NCBI GenBank assembly: GCA_004123355.1
Contig: SCHM01000002.1
Location: 3,348,001-3,412,000 of the forward strand
From: Amphirosellinia nigrospora
Taxonomy: Eukaryota; Ascomycota; Sordariomycetes; Xylariales; Xylariaceae
Reading direction: 5' to 3'
DNA length: 64,000 nucleotides
Part shown: in pieces, positions 23,116 through 36,352 of the stretch
Layout: each line of letters opens with the position of its first letter
Numbering within the stretch: position 1 is the stretch's first letter
Made by a program: the position numbers and the translations under genes
The notes under the pieces: model-generated
Database searches by the model: none
The model's input: the letters and a program-made list of their open reading frames with translations, nothing else
Told to the model about the DNA's origin: nothing

Positions 23116-25777
23116 TTAGTCGCGTCTTTTACTAAGACCACGTAGGTGAGGAGGTATTTTGCGCCCTGTGGTTTCTTGAATCTGGACTGGAGATTGTGGT
23201 GCGTCCCGGTTCGTCGCTCCCACAGAACGTTCAGCCCACTTGTGCGGAGGGGGAGTAGCATCAAGACCTTGTGGCTTCTGAATCGACGGCTGTGGCATGT
23301 GGGTGGGAGCCGTATGCCCGCTCGTCTCTGGCTGTGTCTCGCCGCCATTGTGCCAACCATCCTTGATCTCGGTGGAAGAGGTAGCTGCGATGGTTTCCTT
23401 GTCATTTTCGCTGGAGGCACTGTTCTGCACAACGTTTTTCGAATGTTTGGCGTCGGGAAGACTACGGTTCCTGCCGCTCTGCAGTAGCTGCAAGAGCTCT
23501 TTGGTCAGCTTCTCTCTCTCTTCTCTATCAGTCGTAGTGTGCAGTGCCGTGATGATTCGAGTTTCCTCCGCATTGTAATCCACTTCTTCCTGGGAGAAGT
23601 TGATCTTCTCGTCTTCTGGTGCCTGTGTCACCACGATAGGTGGGCTTGCTATTCTTATTTCCGGCGTAACCCACGGTTTCTGCTGAAGATAATCACCTTC
23701 CGGGGGCTCTTCTGCAGCAGCAGCGACGGTCCCCTGTTGTTGGACTGGGACGAAGAGGCCGAAAGGTGTAAAGGAAAGCTGCTGTCCCGGGGCATATTCG
23801 TCCGTAGTATGCCCGGCCACTGTAAAGCTCGCCGTATCACCTGGCTGTGCTTCTTCTTCGTCTTGATAAACTACGTATTCATCCTCAACATCTAGGACAT
23901 CAACTGCATCTTCGGGTGTTTTAATCCCTTGAGATACTCTCATTGCGCCTACTGCATTTTTATGCTCACGGATTGGCATCCCGATGGCGCTGAGCCATTT
24001 GCAACAAAGCAGATAAACATCCTTGTCCGAAATTAGCAACTCTGCTTGCTTTAATTGGACCTCCTGAAGGACTATATCCTATTAGCTCATTTACCAACAG
24101 CCGCGAGATAGAGAACACTTACAATTTTTGATACGGCTCATGGCAGCTTCGCTGGAGTCCTTAGACGTCAAAAATCGAATTCCTAGAGCGGCTCGAACGT
24201 AATTCGCTCCGCTCTCCAGACGTCTCTGCAATTTACTCATACTATTCTGGTTTATGCCAGGTGGCAGGTTTGGTCCGGGAACGCATCCAAGTACAACACC
24301 AAAATACTTTATCAAGGAAGATCGGTCTGTCTCCGAGAGCTCTTGCTTCCATTTATAATGGTCCCAATCTCGGGACCGTTGGTTGTGTGGCATGGGAGAT
24401 CAAAGTACTGAACCACCGCATCGGCCACAATAGATTGTCGAGCGCGATGTTCAAGGATGTTGAAAATCTCGTGGCAATCGAGATCATCTGGCTGTTCCTT
24501 ATTCATAAAGCGCTCGAAGGCTTCCTTTGTCTCTTCGCCGAAATTCGATGCCCAATGGTCTGGCCAAGCCAGATAAGACTCTCTAATGAGGTATTTGATG
24601 TGATTGAGCTGAGATTCCCGAGTACCTCCAAAAGCGGTTCCGAGGTATTCGTATCCATTGTCAGTATTCTCTAAAACCTGCGCAGTTGGAAGCTTGGCCC
24701 ACTTTCGCTCGTACCAATCTAACGGGCGATAGTGCAGTGGCCGCTCACGATTTCTGATGAGTCTTTCCCACTCATCGTTGTCCTTGCTGAAAGAGAATGA
24801 ATGATCCATATGGGATGCACTCAGCCCCCGACCAGACAAGACTGGATCTTGATTAGAAGCCGAGAGACCAATTTTTTAACCTCGTCAGATGGACAAGCAG
24901 GTCCAGGGAATCTCTCAGTTCGGACTGAGGGTTTTACCTTTGTTCCATCCAATGCTGGGCAGTTCCATCCAACGAAAGTCTCACAAAGATTCTGCGCAAA
25001 AAGCCCACCGAACTGCCTGGCAAGAAACTCACACCAGCCACCACGCACCTGTGCAGACGGCTGACCGCCGAATGAAGCGTTCACTTGCCAACCAGCAGAA
25101 AACAAAGAGGGTGTGACAATGGTGGCCTCGATATGGTTAATGCCGTCGCCAAGCTCGCTGCGTAAGTCTTGTAAGGTGTACTGGTTTTCGGCCTCAATTG
25201 TACCAAAATATATGTGTTGTTCTGGAGACGTGATGCCACAGACGATGAGCAACAATGGGTATTGCATTTTCATCGCGATGTCCAGCTTTTGCTTCACTGC
25301 CGAGATGAAGTTTACTTTCAGAGACTCCGACGACATCGCAACCTGGATGTCGTCTTCTCGCTTGATCAGTCCACCCTGTACTTGATGTTTTGCTGGCCTT
25401 GCCGCAGAGCCTACCAAGCGTCTATCCTTTCCGTGGGCGTATCGCTCTGAATTCGCTTCCACGAGAGCAGGGATATCACAGAGGGCCAGCCAGGTCTGAG
25501 CTCTTGGTGGATTGTCACCACAGAGCAGCGCTCGAAAGGCAAGAAAATCAGTGATATGCCATCCTAAGTCGTTCATACCCGCCTTATCTTCCGGCACAGT
25601 GCAGAGCCCGACGATACCAGCGTAGCGATGGGCGTTTGGAATTGTCTGCGTAATGAAGCTTGCATGAAGAACCTCTCTCTTGGCTTCTATGATCTTCGGA
25701 GTGAACTCAGTAGCAGTAGGCGTGAGGGACTGTCGGCGGCCACTGCCAGCAATGTCAGAAGATGGCGAAAGTGCCAT
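23116..25777 (-). CDS. Caspase-like (C14-type) fungal protein, apparently inactive
   Basis: This multi-domain fungal protein of about 870 aa belongs to a family I associate with caspase-like (C14) folds. Family blocks are FLAFRALLCG, TWLALCDIPALVE with Y-AHGK (residues about 85-115), the core strand YPLLLIVCGITS (about 180) where active relatives have a GHG-type His, and TIVTPSLFSAGW (about 220) where relatives have SCYSGGW. Neither the catalytic His nor the Cys is present. A second conserved block follows (DEWERLIRNRERPL, LNHIKYLIRESYLAWP, about 335-420), then after intron 24072-24122 (51 bp) a low-complexity, charged tail of about 300 aa. Two frame changes, near 24830 (GGTCGGGGG) and near 24390 (CTCCCATG), both look like one missing base. 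A pseudo-enzyme or binding role is inferred, not shown. Confidence 0.55.
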
Positions 25778-27498
25778 GTCGAAATCCGTCGTTGTAGGGT
25801 ATTAATTGCTACAACCACCATCGTGCGTTAGTTCAGGCATCCACTCAACTCATGTAGGTAATATAATAGCGTATTATGAACCGGCTGATTCGGTTGTGAA
25901 ATGAAAGGACAGCTCAAGTTGCACAACCATAGCGTAGCCAGCGTCTCGGAAATAACAGAACCAACAGCATTTAAGTTGCTCTAGCTTTCTCAAGTAACAA
26001 CAATGAAAACGCTACGACGGAAGTCTGGGTAAAGGCAATAGAGACTCACTATTTGACTACCAGCAGCCACAGAACAAGTGCAGAAGGACAGAACGTGTTG
26101 GAACCAAACAAATCGGGTGGAGATGGGGAAAGAGGCCTATGTATGTAAGAGCGTTAATATTTGGAAAGAGACTAAACTTCAAGTCGGGGTAAGTTAGCAC
26201 AAGATAGAAAAGGTAGTAAGCAACCCAAAATTCTACCTACCCAGGTAGATTCAAGTACTGTTGCTGCTGATGAGATTATCAGGATACTTGGCGCAAGGTG
26301 GATGGGAAACGATGGACCAGGAACGAGGTTGCAACAGAGAGATGTGCTGTATCTCTCGAGACGCAATTTCACCTCAGGTGGAGTGCTCTCGCACTTTCAG
26401 GAAGTAGCAGTGATGTTGAGGTGAGGGGATATACAGGAGGTATTAAACGAAGCGGCGGCTCAGTGATGCCAGATGAGAGTTCAATATCAAGGATCAGAAG
26501 AGGAAACTTGGGAAGCCTGGTTTGTGTTGAGGGGAGCTGCCAAGTAACAAAGATAGGCTATCCGCCTTAGTACTGAGCCTTGAGACTTGGATGGGGCGCA
26601 AGTTCTAGTTGAAGGAGTGAAGGCTCTGAGTAAGGCAGGATGTGGGTCAGACGTTTTTATTTTGCTTTCATGTCTGAGAATTTGGAAGGTAGGCACCACC
26701 ACTAGACTCTTCCTACTACGTGCTTGCCAAGTCAGGGTAACACATATTAAATGTTTGTAAAGGCAGGTACCAGGTACCATGCACCTGCCAGACTGGAGGA
26801 AACATACATTATTTATGCTGAAGTTGGCACTACCTAAATATTCCAGAGTCCTTTGTTGATTCAAACTCCCCTACCCAGATACCTAGGTACCCAGGTAGCC
26901 TGTATACAATTCTCAAGCTACCTACCTACCCCTAATAGCAAGTGCCTAGGTGTTCCCTTGTTGTCAAGATATTCGATATAGGCAATATCCTCACGTTCAC
27001 TTGGATCATGGCCTGTCTGAACAATGGCTACCTAGTTTGCATAGATAACTAGAGAAGGTTCACGATCAAATACTTAATGAACTCCTCTTCATATAACAAT
27101 ACAGAGTCTCATATGACACTAGGCTCTTCATCTAACGACAACTTTGCCAATGATATAGTGTGCTATCGTAGCCGTAGATCCAAGATCTCGTATCTTATAG
27201 CATCAAACCCAATCTCAACATTCACCTAGAAATGACCTCTAGATCTAGCACCTCTGGTCTGTAGACACTAATTAATAGGTTAATACGGCAGCTTCAGCTA
27301 TGAGAAAGCAAGCGCGTGTGGGTACTTGCTTGTATAGACTAGTATGAGATAAACCCCGATATCGCCGTGGTCATTCCCGATGAGCACCGTCGCGCACTAA
27401 GCAACATATCAGCGAATCAACTGGGGAACGTGTATTCTGCCACTTTACCGTTCGTTGCCTTTGTTTATTATCAGCTTCTAATAATTAAACATCGAGCG
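25778..27498. other. Divergent promoter region, GGTACCT-rich
   Basis: This is a shared upstream region of the caspase-like gene (-) and the DUF1772-like gene (+). It is rich in CCTAGGTACC / ACCTACCTACC / CCAGGTACC-type motifs (about 26230-26245, 26760-26780, 26870-26930), a pattern frequent in intergenic DNA of sordariomycetes. No coding exon was recognised; the frames at 26298 and 26487 overlap each other and match nothing. Confidence 0.45.
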
Positions 27499-28124
27499 AT
27501 GGCGTCCAAAGCGTTCTTTGACCCCCTCGTCCTCCTGCGCATCGCGCCTGTTCTCACATCCACCAGTAAGAAATTCCCGCGACCCTCTTCTTCTCGCAGT
27601 GGCAACTTTCGGAGCACGAAATAACTAACTAGGAGTGCGCTAGTGGCCATGCGCTTTTCGCATGACCAATGGCTGTTTCTCGACAACTTCCTAGGCCCCG
27701 AGGTTCGTGAGAGAGCCAACGAGATCGTGCCATCCTACTTCAAGACCTTTTTCATGAAGGGTATCTGGGATATCGGCATACTCTACACGCTGACGACGGC
27801 GACTGGCATCACCAACATCTGTTCCAAGGCGAACGGCGCGTGGAAGTGGTATGCAGCTGGTACCGTCCTTGCATTTTCGCATATGGCTTTCGTGCCCTTC
27901 ATTAGTGAGTTGTCGCCATTGATGCCTGAAGTGGCATGTTACTAAAACGAATGATGCCAATAGTGAATAAGGTGAGGGGTCTTGTCGATGACGAACCAAA
28001 GGGCCGCGGAAACGAGACACTCCGCGAATGGCTAAATGTTCACACCCTCCGATCCTGGGCAAGCGATATCCCGGCCTGGACTTGCTTCGTTGTTGCTTGT
28101 CTGAAGTCCTTGCAACCGTTGTAG
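27499..28124 (+). CDS. Small DUF1772-type integral membrane protein
   Basis: This is a four-helix membrane protein of 162 aa, like the DUF1772 / anthrone-oxygenase-type proteins common in fungi. Three exons, 27499-27565, 27644-27904 and 27964-28124, join in perfect phase. The introns are 78 and 59 bp, with donors GTAAGA and GTGAGT and acceptors CTAG and ATAG. The N-terminus MASKAFFDPLVLLRIAPVLT is typical. Conserved features follow: FSHDQW, PSYFKTFFMKGIWDIGILYTL, a helix at AAGTVLAFSHMAFVPFI, and a C-terminal LREWLNVHTLRSWASDIPAW leading into the last helix. It is the only gene in the window with no frame problem, so it is likely functional. Some relatives act in aromatic polyketide pathways, but most have no known role. 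Confidence 0.85.
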
Positions 28125-31100
28125 TTGGTTATGAAGCATCGATACCACAATATAAAGATGCTTGCCTCCGCCAAGTACCCTGTAAAATAGAGCAGTGTTG
28201 ACCAATGCTTCCTTCACTCATTTCCACAATGTTTACCTCTCGTCACCGGTGTCTTTGCGTTGAAAGCAATGTACCTAGTATCATTTTGAAGGAATATTGC
28301 TCTCGAATACTTATCAGCTACTCGGTGGGAGTAGCTGTTTTCTGAGCACGGTTGTATTGGCACACCGCGATATACCTTCAACCTGGTTGTTTAGTATCTA
28401 GACTTCCAGATATGTAGGATTTTAGTGGCATCATGATCAGATCAATGAGTTGAGGCCCACACAGCAACTGCTACTCAATCTCGTGTCACTGGCCCTATTG
28501 TGTTTTAATACGTATCAATACAGACTCGGAAATTCAAGGCTCATTCTCCAATATCATTACACTATTTTACTTCTGAGTCATATCATATTCCATTGAGATA
28601 TGAGTATTATAGTTTGTGGATGAAATGAGGATACGGGAGGGAGATATGAAAAGAAGAATCATGGAATATAACTTTGTAATACGAGGAAGAGAATGAACGT
28701 ACTTACAATATTGCACGAAGCATTCTAGGTATACCATGTTCATCATAGGCTTACATTCCCATTTCTTTCGCACCTCCTAAACCGTGTTGCTGAGCCTTAT
28801 GTTGTGTTGCTCCGTGATAGTGAAGCTACTCTAGACCTGAAAATATCTCTAGACGCGGTACAACCCGAGCCGTAATACAATAGAATAACATTATCTATTA
28901 TAATTTCTCCATATGACCAGAAATCATATAGCACACCACAAACGACCTCCGGATGTCTCAAATCTACAGCAGGTTTACCACCCCGACTCAGGTTCAAGCA
29001 GCACAGCTCAGGAACTTAGAAAAAGATCAAAAGAGGTCTTTAGCTTAGATTAGAGCTTCGTACACATGTATTATTCGTACTTTTTCTTGTCTATCTATCA
29101 GTCAATAAATCAAGAACACTTCTCTCCCAGACGAGTAAAATTAAATTACTGCGCGAAATCATTAGTCAAATTCGCAGTCCCCTCTCGCAAGCAATCTGCA
29201 GTGTTTGATAGAGTGTAGTGATCGTGGCGATGAATTATGCCGCCTCCACTGAAGCGTAGGAGTCGCCGGACGCCTTGCGATATGTGAAATTATCTTTTAC
29301 AAAATGCAAATGTCTCAATAACTTAGAAGTACATCATGGATCAATGGAGTTATGTCGGTAGGTTACAATCGATTTTCAATTATAGTATGACAATTTTTCC
29401 ACGCCGAGGCGAAGCATTTTCGCCTACAACCCCACAAGTATCATTATTTTATGTGATCGAGTCGGCGATGTGCGCAACAACGCAATACTCTACTCTCTCA
29501 ACTCTGACCGCGCTGGCACCGACCATCTCAGAGGGCGCATTACGGCCCTCCCGAGAAGTAACGGCGAGCTTCTGCATACAAATACTACGCCAAAGTCTAA
29601 AATAACACCGTCTTACTACTGTAGCCCAAACGACGTCAGTCATCTTCTGCTACGAAAACTATGAAGCAAAACCAGCCTAGTCTAAAGGGGTTTCGATGAA
29701 TATACTTCAGATAAAATCTTCAGCGTGTAGCTTTTTTTAGCTACGCAGTGTCAATGCTTACCACGTACTCGTTGTAACTTATTTGCGTACTCGTTTTTTA
29801 CGCCCACTACGCATCTTTAAACCTATAAGACTGGGTAGGGTACAAAGCTCACAAGCAGACTCAAATCTCGTAGCCCAGCCCACCACTACATAATAAGATT
29901 CTCGCCAATTATCGCAGCAGCAGGATTGAATCTTCTATTGCCTATGTAGCTATTTATAGATGCTTATATTCTTTGTTGATTGGTATCGTAGGCGTATCAT
30001 AGTAGACATGTGCTAGGATTGTGGCATTCTAGGGTTATAGCGTTGAGATAAGAGATCGTATTGGTTTGTCTCTAATGACTTGGAATAATATGTAGATAAC
30101 CATGCCCCGAGGTAGCTTTATTGGTACATCTCTTCTTCTTCTTCGTCCTGACACTAAGAGAAAAAAATCGCTAATACATTTCATTCCAAAAACTTTTTTC
30201 TTTGCGTCACCTCCTATGAGCTCGGTTCCACGTAATGTGACATTAAATTCTCCCCGTTCCCAACATCTGAAATATATTGTGCTCATTCACAATTCCAGCC
30301 TCATACCATTACCACGGCGAAATAAGATTCGTGAGGGTGATCCATACTAAAATTCTAAGGCTCCCCTCCTGATAAACATACGTACTAAATATTATTAAGT
30401 TCACATATCATGAATCCGAGCAACGATCGTAGGTTGCCTGAGCGCCTAACCAAACAGGCCTTGAATCTGAACCGCCGTAGTTCCGAGTAAGAGAGTGAAT
30501 TGCGCGTGACTTTCTGTGCGACGGTCTCACTCAGCTCCCAAAGCCCCAAAGTGTTATTATTCATTCACATGATGCGTAATGACCGAAAGTCTGGAATCTA
30601 TCTGGAAGCCTTGCATAGCCGGAAACTCTAAATACGTCATTACTGCGCTACTCCTTCTCACATTCGGCATACACACACACCCTTGCATATAAAGCATAAT
30701 AGTTTAGATTAGGAAGCGAACCAGTTAGGCGTCGTAAGAAAAATATCAAGTTCGAGCCCACTTGTCAATTTACTATTGGCGTGTGCAAAGCGAAAGTAGT
30801 GTTAGGAAGCCCTTGAGCACCAAGGTATCTAGTTAATAGATTCGATCTATTCATAGCCGTTGTTTGCACAAGCTGACATCCACTCTCACGGCGAACGAAC
30901 TTGGTGGAGTTCATGAATGACTACGTCTAATTCTATAAAAGGCGAAAACCATTATACACAGCATGTGATATCATAGCAATTGGAGTTTCATCTCAAAATC
31001 CCTTCATGTTGGAGGCAAACCCTGGTAGTTAGTTGGATGTAGACTCTGATTGAGCCACCTTTGATGGTCTAGGTTGATGCGTCACTGGTTCTGCACACCA

Positions 31101-31610
31101 ATGTTCGAGCAACTCAAGTCTGACCTGGTGGATAGGCCTAGGGCCTTGAATAGGGTACTTATGGTAGACATAGTATATCATTGTAGATAAGCAAAATAGG
31201 CTGAGAGTAATGTGTGTTTGAGTGTGGGTATACTTGATTGTGAAACTACGTGTTTGTGTATGAAATAGTATACCCAGGTTACAATTTGATGAATGGTATC
31301 TACTGCGTAATTCTTTTACCCTTGTCCCCGCTGGACCATTTTCGTAGAAACTAAATTAGATAATAGGAATTCCATTCGAGAAAAAGAATAGAATCGCTAA
31401 CCCGTGACAACTCTACCATTAGTAACTCAGCATTGCGAATCCTAAACCGAGATAGCCTAGCCTGGGGTGTACCACCCTCGAAACTACAGAGTAGGGTGGC
31501 TTCCTATACATAACCTAGATGATTAGCCTATGAAAGTGTCTTTCGAGACCTCCGGGACCCGGTGTTCCAGACATACCTCAAGTTTAGTGCGATAGGGAAG
31601 CGTCGCAACA
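28125..31610. other. 3.5-kb gene-poor, AT-rich stretch
   Basis: No family pattern was found on either strand. Open frames are all under 95 codons with no spliced partners. A short CTT repeat occurs near 30130. A weakly coding-looking frame at 29336-29605 has no recognisable motif. Confidence 0.4.
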
Positions 31611-34353
31611 CTAGGTGCTGTCATCAACGGGCCTGTCGGTGGTCCCTCTACGCTCATTCCATTTTCTTTTACCGACTCTTGTCTCATAGTGTGATACCAT
31701 CGACTTGATATCCACACCAACGTTCTCAGCCGTCTTATGACGGTAAGAATCCACTTTCGAAAGTTAGGGTCTGTCTGGCCAAGGATATGGGAGAGTAAAC
31801 TTACAAGCTCGTTGCATGAAGATAGTCCGGCCTGCGAAAGGCCTACCATTGAGCCAGGCCAGGCGGAAGCCGAGGTCGTTGACTTTAATTTCCTTTAAAC
31901 GTTGACTATTTCTCATCCTCGGTATGGCGACTTCGCCTTCACCATTCGCCATGGGGACTTTCACCATGACACGGTCTCTAGTTCGATTGGTCCTCGAGCG
32001 TCCCGTGCGACCGCCATCGACTTCCACATCATCATCCTCCTCATCAGCCAAATCGTCTTCAAAGAAACGGCTACCAGTCGCACTGGGTGGAGGATCCTGC
32101 ATTTCGCGAGGGAAGTAGCTTCTTGGGAAGACTGCTGACCGCTTGCGAAACGAATCGGGAATCTCTTTCGTATCGACAGTGTCTAATATGACGCGCACAC
32201 GTAGGCGATTACCCCGCCTGCTATCGTCAACAAGTATAAACTTCCGCTTCTTGGATTCTGGGAGGTCAGGAAAGAGTCCCTCTGGCGTCAGGTCTTCCTC
32301 GTCCTCTTGGCTCTTGCGTTTAGCGGCAATCGGTCCTCGGTGAGAACTACCAAGACCCTCATGTATTTGGGATACAGAGGATCCTGAGGCGGCGTGACTG
32401 GGATACTGCTGAGGATACCCACTAAAGACATGAGCTGGCCGGGTCTCTTCTCCAGATCGGCCAGGTGCCTGATGATGGTGCTGGTGGGATTCATCCAAAT
32501 ACTCTCCGTCCCCTGTAAGAGGAATGGGAATCAGCATAACCTTCTTTCAGTTTCAATGGGGTAAGGTGATGGGGTTTAGACATTCCGAGAATTAATGCAA
32601 GCAAGCGCGGTGAAGATGAGAGGGGCTCGTAATACAAGACTGCGATGATATGTGGATGAGATGATATGTGCGCGAAGTGTGTTTGTGCAGCGGAATGCAG
32701 AACGATGCCATACAGCTTTCGGCTCCAGACGGTGACAAACGCCCCAGCAAACCAAGGCAACTAGTTATTGTACAGAAATGGTGCCAGTTTTCCATATGCT
32801 CCTCCCTACGCCGGCGGCCTTTGAAGCCGAATATAAACATAAGAAGCATCCATCCCAAACAAAAGCCAAGCAGGTTATACCATATAAATAACAAGAGGTA
32901 TCGCAACAACGACTGTAACAGCAACGCATCAATCACATCTGGTACATACCGACTTCGTCCCCTCCACCCGGCGCATTTCCGTCATGGGCATGATGATGAT
33001 GCATCTGTGAACTCATGCTTCCCAGCCCAGGCTTTCCTAAGGGCGCTGCGGAACCAGGCCCGATAGCGCCCGGAGTTGGCATGCCTGCAGGGCCCCCGGG
33101 ACCAGGTATATGTGTCGCTTGCACCGTCTTGCGGTTGTTCATCTTAGCCATCCGACGTACGCGGCGACTTCGCAACCTAGGATCCTGATTGCTGTTCCGC
33201 CAGCTGTCTACAGCTCGCTGAATAAGACCCCTCTTGCCTCGGAGACAAGGGTTCAGCTGAGCCAGGGCCCACCCCACCGTATTGCATTCAGTCTCATACT
33301 GAAGTCGGTTGCCCCGATACTGTTCTTTCGGGCAGCACGCTCGAGGATAAACACAATTCTCTGTTCTAAAATCGGAGCTCAGCTCTTCCGTATTCACCGA
33401 TTCCACGTCGCATCGTATAGTATACTCCATTTTGACCCTGTCACGCGAGTACTCGAAGGCAATCCATTGAACCCCGTTATTATCCTGTCTCACAACGAGT
33501 GGTGTCGTGGCTGGGATGGGACCGGGCGCAGCATTATTGTTAATACCGGGAGTAGTAGATCCGGTGGGTGTCGACAGTGATGCGCCGTTTTGATTAGACT
33601 GTGGTGTTCCTAACGGGCCCGAGCCAGGCCGCTGTAATTGCGGTGTCATTTGAGGCTCTAGTTTCGTGTGTCTTGGGCTACCGGTCATCCCTGCCTGGCC
33701 ATGCTGGTTGGCGTGCTGGGGTAACTGGTGTTGTGGACCGGTCTGAGACAAATCATATTTGGCTGCGACGTCATGGTTTGATGAGGTTGCTGCGCATGTT
33801 GTTGATAAGGAGACTGCGCCTGCGACTGCATCGACGAATACTGCTGTTGCTGCGCTCCATAGTATATAGATTGATGTTGTAGTTGAGATGGTGGCTGCCC
33901 GTAGATGCTTCGGTGTTCATGAGTTGAGGGTGACGGTACCGAAGCCGGAGAGTTCGACTGGGGCGTATGGTAAATCGGGGGATATGGTCGGGGCACCATC
34001 ATGTCCGGTGTGTCTATTAAAGTGTGAGCTCACGGAGTTCTGGGGATTCTGGAAGCTGTCGAAGTAACGCGACGCGTCTAATACTCACCAGCCGATGTGT
34101 ATCCGCTAGTGGTGCCGGCGGCACTATACGCGCTCTGATGGGCGTAGTACGGGAGGTCTTGGCCGTGTTGAGCGCTGGTGGAATGGCTTGATGCTTGGTA
34201 TGGCTGTATAGAATGCGACGAATAGGCCGATGCATGGGACTGCGCCGGGGGTGCCTGGTGGGGTTGCTGATGGACTATACTGGAGGGTCTTGTGTGTTGC
34301 TGAAGATGTTGCGTTGTTGAGCCACTGTGGGGATGATGCTGCGCAAAGGTCAT
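31611..34353 (-). CDS. Q/H-rich DUF8032-domain protein, probable nuclear regulator
   Basis: This is a conserved fungal protein of unknown function, about 726 aa. Exons: 34353-34089, 34013-32950, 32512-31805, 31753-31611; introns of 75, 437 and 51 bp, all with good GT/AG sites and matching phase. Residues 1-190 are Gln/His/Ser/Pro-rich. The conserved domain (about 262-380) includes NGVQWIAFEYSRDRVKMEYT, CVYPRACCPKEQYRGNRLQY, RGKRGLIQRAVDSWRNSNQD and the basic RSRRVRRMAKMNNRK. A second related block in exon 3 has DRVMVKVPMANGEGEVAIPR and NDLGFRLAWLNGRPFAGRT, closed in exon 4 by SHYETRVGKRKWNERR. Exon lengths sum to one base short of a multiple of three, matching one frame change near 33752-33772 (before KYDLSQTGPQHQ). 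The DUF number is from memory. The start may instead lie upstream (see 36353-36418). Confidence 0.8.
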
Positions 34354-36352
34354 CACAATTAGCGTCAATTACTGGTCGCAGAAACTGAGGTGGAAGGAGC
34401 CATGAATAGTCGTCGTCGGACGGTCAGATTTCCACCCCTCTTTTTTCGTCTCTTCTTTTGGGGAAAATGAAAAAAAAAAAGCAATAATGAGACTACTGAT
34501 AAAATAGGTAAAACAAATAAAATAGAATAAAGTGAACCAGTTCTGCGGGGTATGCTTGTGAGGTGAGGGGAGTATTAATGCTGCAAGACCAGGGGTTTGA
34601 TACCTTAGGGAAGGATTCAGGCAAGCTGCAGTACCGGGAAGGAAGGGTAGGTAATAGCTGGGATGGAAGGCACCAAACACACAATGTCTATGTGATGTTC
34701 TTCAAGGGCGGACGGAACCCTGGGACTTTCGTGGTTTGGGGAAAGGGAGTGAAATGGCGGGGAAGGCACTCGCTAAAAACGTGCTGCGAAGTAGACGCTG
34801 ATGAAGAATGAGTCGAGTCAATGCGATATTCTTGCACCTAAAACTCTGCAAGGGCTAGTCCTCGTGTCTACCTGTACGCACGAAGTAACAGAGGTGGGGA
34901 TTATGGGTATCGCTTCAGGGGCGTGGATGGATCAAGGTGTGGGACGGTGCAGGGAACAACAACTCGACAGAGTGAACCTCAGACCGGCCATAGATGAAGC
35001 GTCCAATCATGACGGCGCTGGGAGAATCGCGCAGGAAGAGAACACCTAATGTGGAACCTTAAGCCCGGCCCACAGGAAGAGAGCTTGAGCAGGGTGGCAA
35101 GGCGGTGTGTCTACCACAAGTACCGGTACCTCAGTAGCATCCCGAGCTACGACCAACTTGCCTACTAGAGGCTGCGATGCATGCTTTGCCGTCATCACAG
35201 TGTGGCCAAGTATCAGCACTTTGAATGTAGTGTGGCTCCACGCTCGAATCGCGTTTTGCGTCGTTTGCGTGTCGCATCGAGCACTAAGTGTTTTCACCAG
35301 CCTGAATTATTGTTTGCAGAGCACAAATCTGCAAAATGGCGTGGATAACAGAAACTGCACACGCAATCGATCAAACTAGGCCGTGTTGCCTGAAGCTCCA
35401 GTACTGCTGACGCTTCTAGGCTATATTTGGGATGGGCCGTTAACAACAGCGCGCACTGCGCACTCCTGGCTAATTTCAAAGCATTCAACTAGGACGCTTT
35501 GACGTGTCGAGGGATAATTATCCCGAGTACTGAACGGCGGGAGCGGAGCGTTGCCGGAAGTGGATGTGGCTAGTGCCAGACCGGATGCAAAGTGACTGGT
35601 GATCACTGTTCAATGCGCACAGCGAACCCGAGCAGGCCCCGAGCTTGGGCGAGCGTTCGGCGTTTCAACAGGGCATGCAGCGGTGCTGTGGTGGTGCTAG
35701 AAGGGTGCACCGTGCGCTTGGGAGCTGCTGAGATGCAGTGCTGACCGTCGCCGATGAGCGCCAGTGCTATTGCCAGCAGCAGAGGCCCGAGGCGATAGGG
35801 TTGGGTCAGGTCAAGCCAGGTCAGGTCGAGATCCAGGCAGGGTCAGGGTCGGGTTCCAGAAGGACAGACCCACAGAACCCACCAAGCACCAAGCACCCAG
35901 CATCTGCACCAAGGACTGCCCCAGTGACCCCCCCGGCAGCCCGCACCCCCTAGTCGCTGTGAAACGCATCGACCCCCTGCAATTCCCGTTGATGCTGCTC
36001 GAGTCCTGAGTCCTGGCCCGGTCAGGCTTGCCACCTTCCCTGCGAATTTTCTCGAAGTGGGCGCCCGCCCGGCCCCAATTCAAAGATGCCCTTTCGGGTG
36101 TTTGGTAGAGCAAGGGTCGACTTGGTCTGCAACCCACGGGACCTCACACTTGAGGCTGAACAACTGCACCCGTCGCCCGTAACCATGCAGACGGCCCTCA
36201 GCTCTAAGTCTGCTTGGCAGAGTCCACCTTGGAAGGATGCCCATACCAGACCAGCGGGACTCGCGCGCGTGAAAAGACAAATCCGACGACACATTCAAGG
36301 AGACGATGCGGGTATATAGCAACGACCCTAGAAAGAGATAAATGGTACTCAC
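34354..36352 (-). other. Leader or long first intron of the DUF8032 gene
   Basis: This 2-kb region precedes the DUF8032 gene. The sequence just before its second candidate exon start reads GCTAATTGTGATGACCTTTGCGCAG, a good branch point and acceptor. That suggests the annotated ATG (34353) may lie inside an intron that begins at the donor GTGAGT at 36352. Other contents: A-run near 34471, and GGTCAGGTCA-type short repeats at about 35805-35855. No other gene is seen. Confidence 0.4.

Noticed and set aside
13953-28124. A secondary-metabolite gene cluster
   Set aside because: A P450, a methyltransferase and a DUF1772-like protein are present, but there is no polyketide, peptide or terpene synthase and the genes are far apart.
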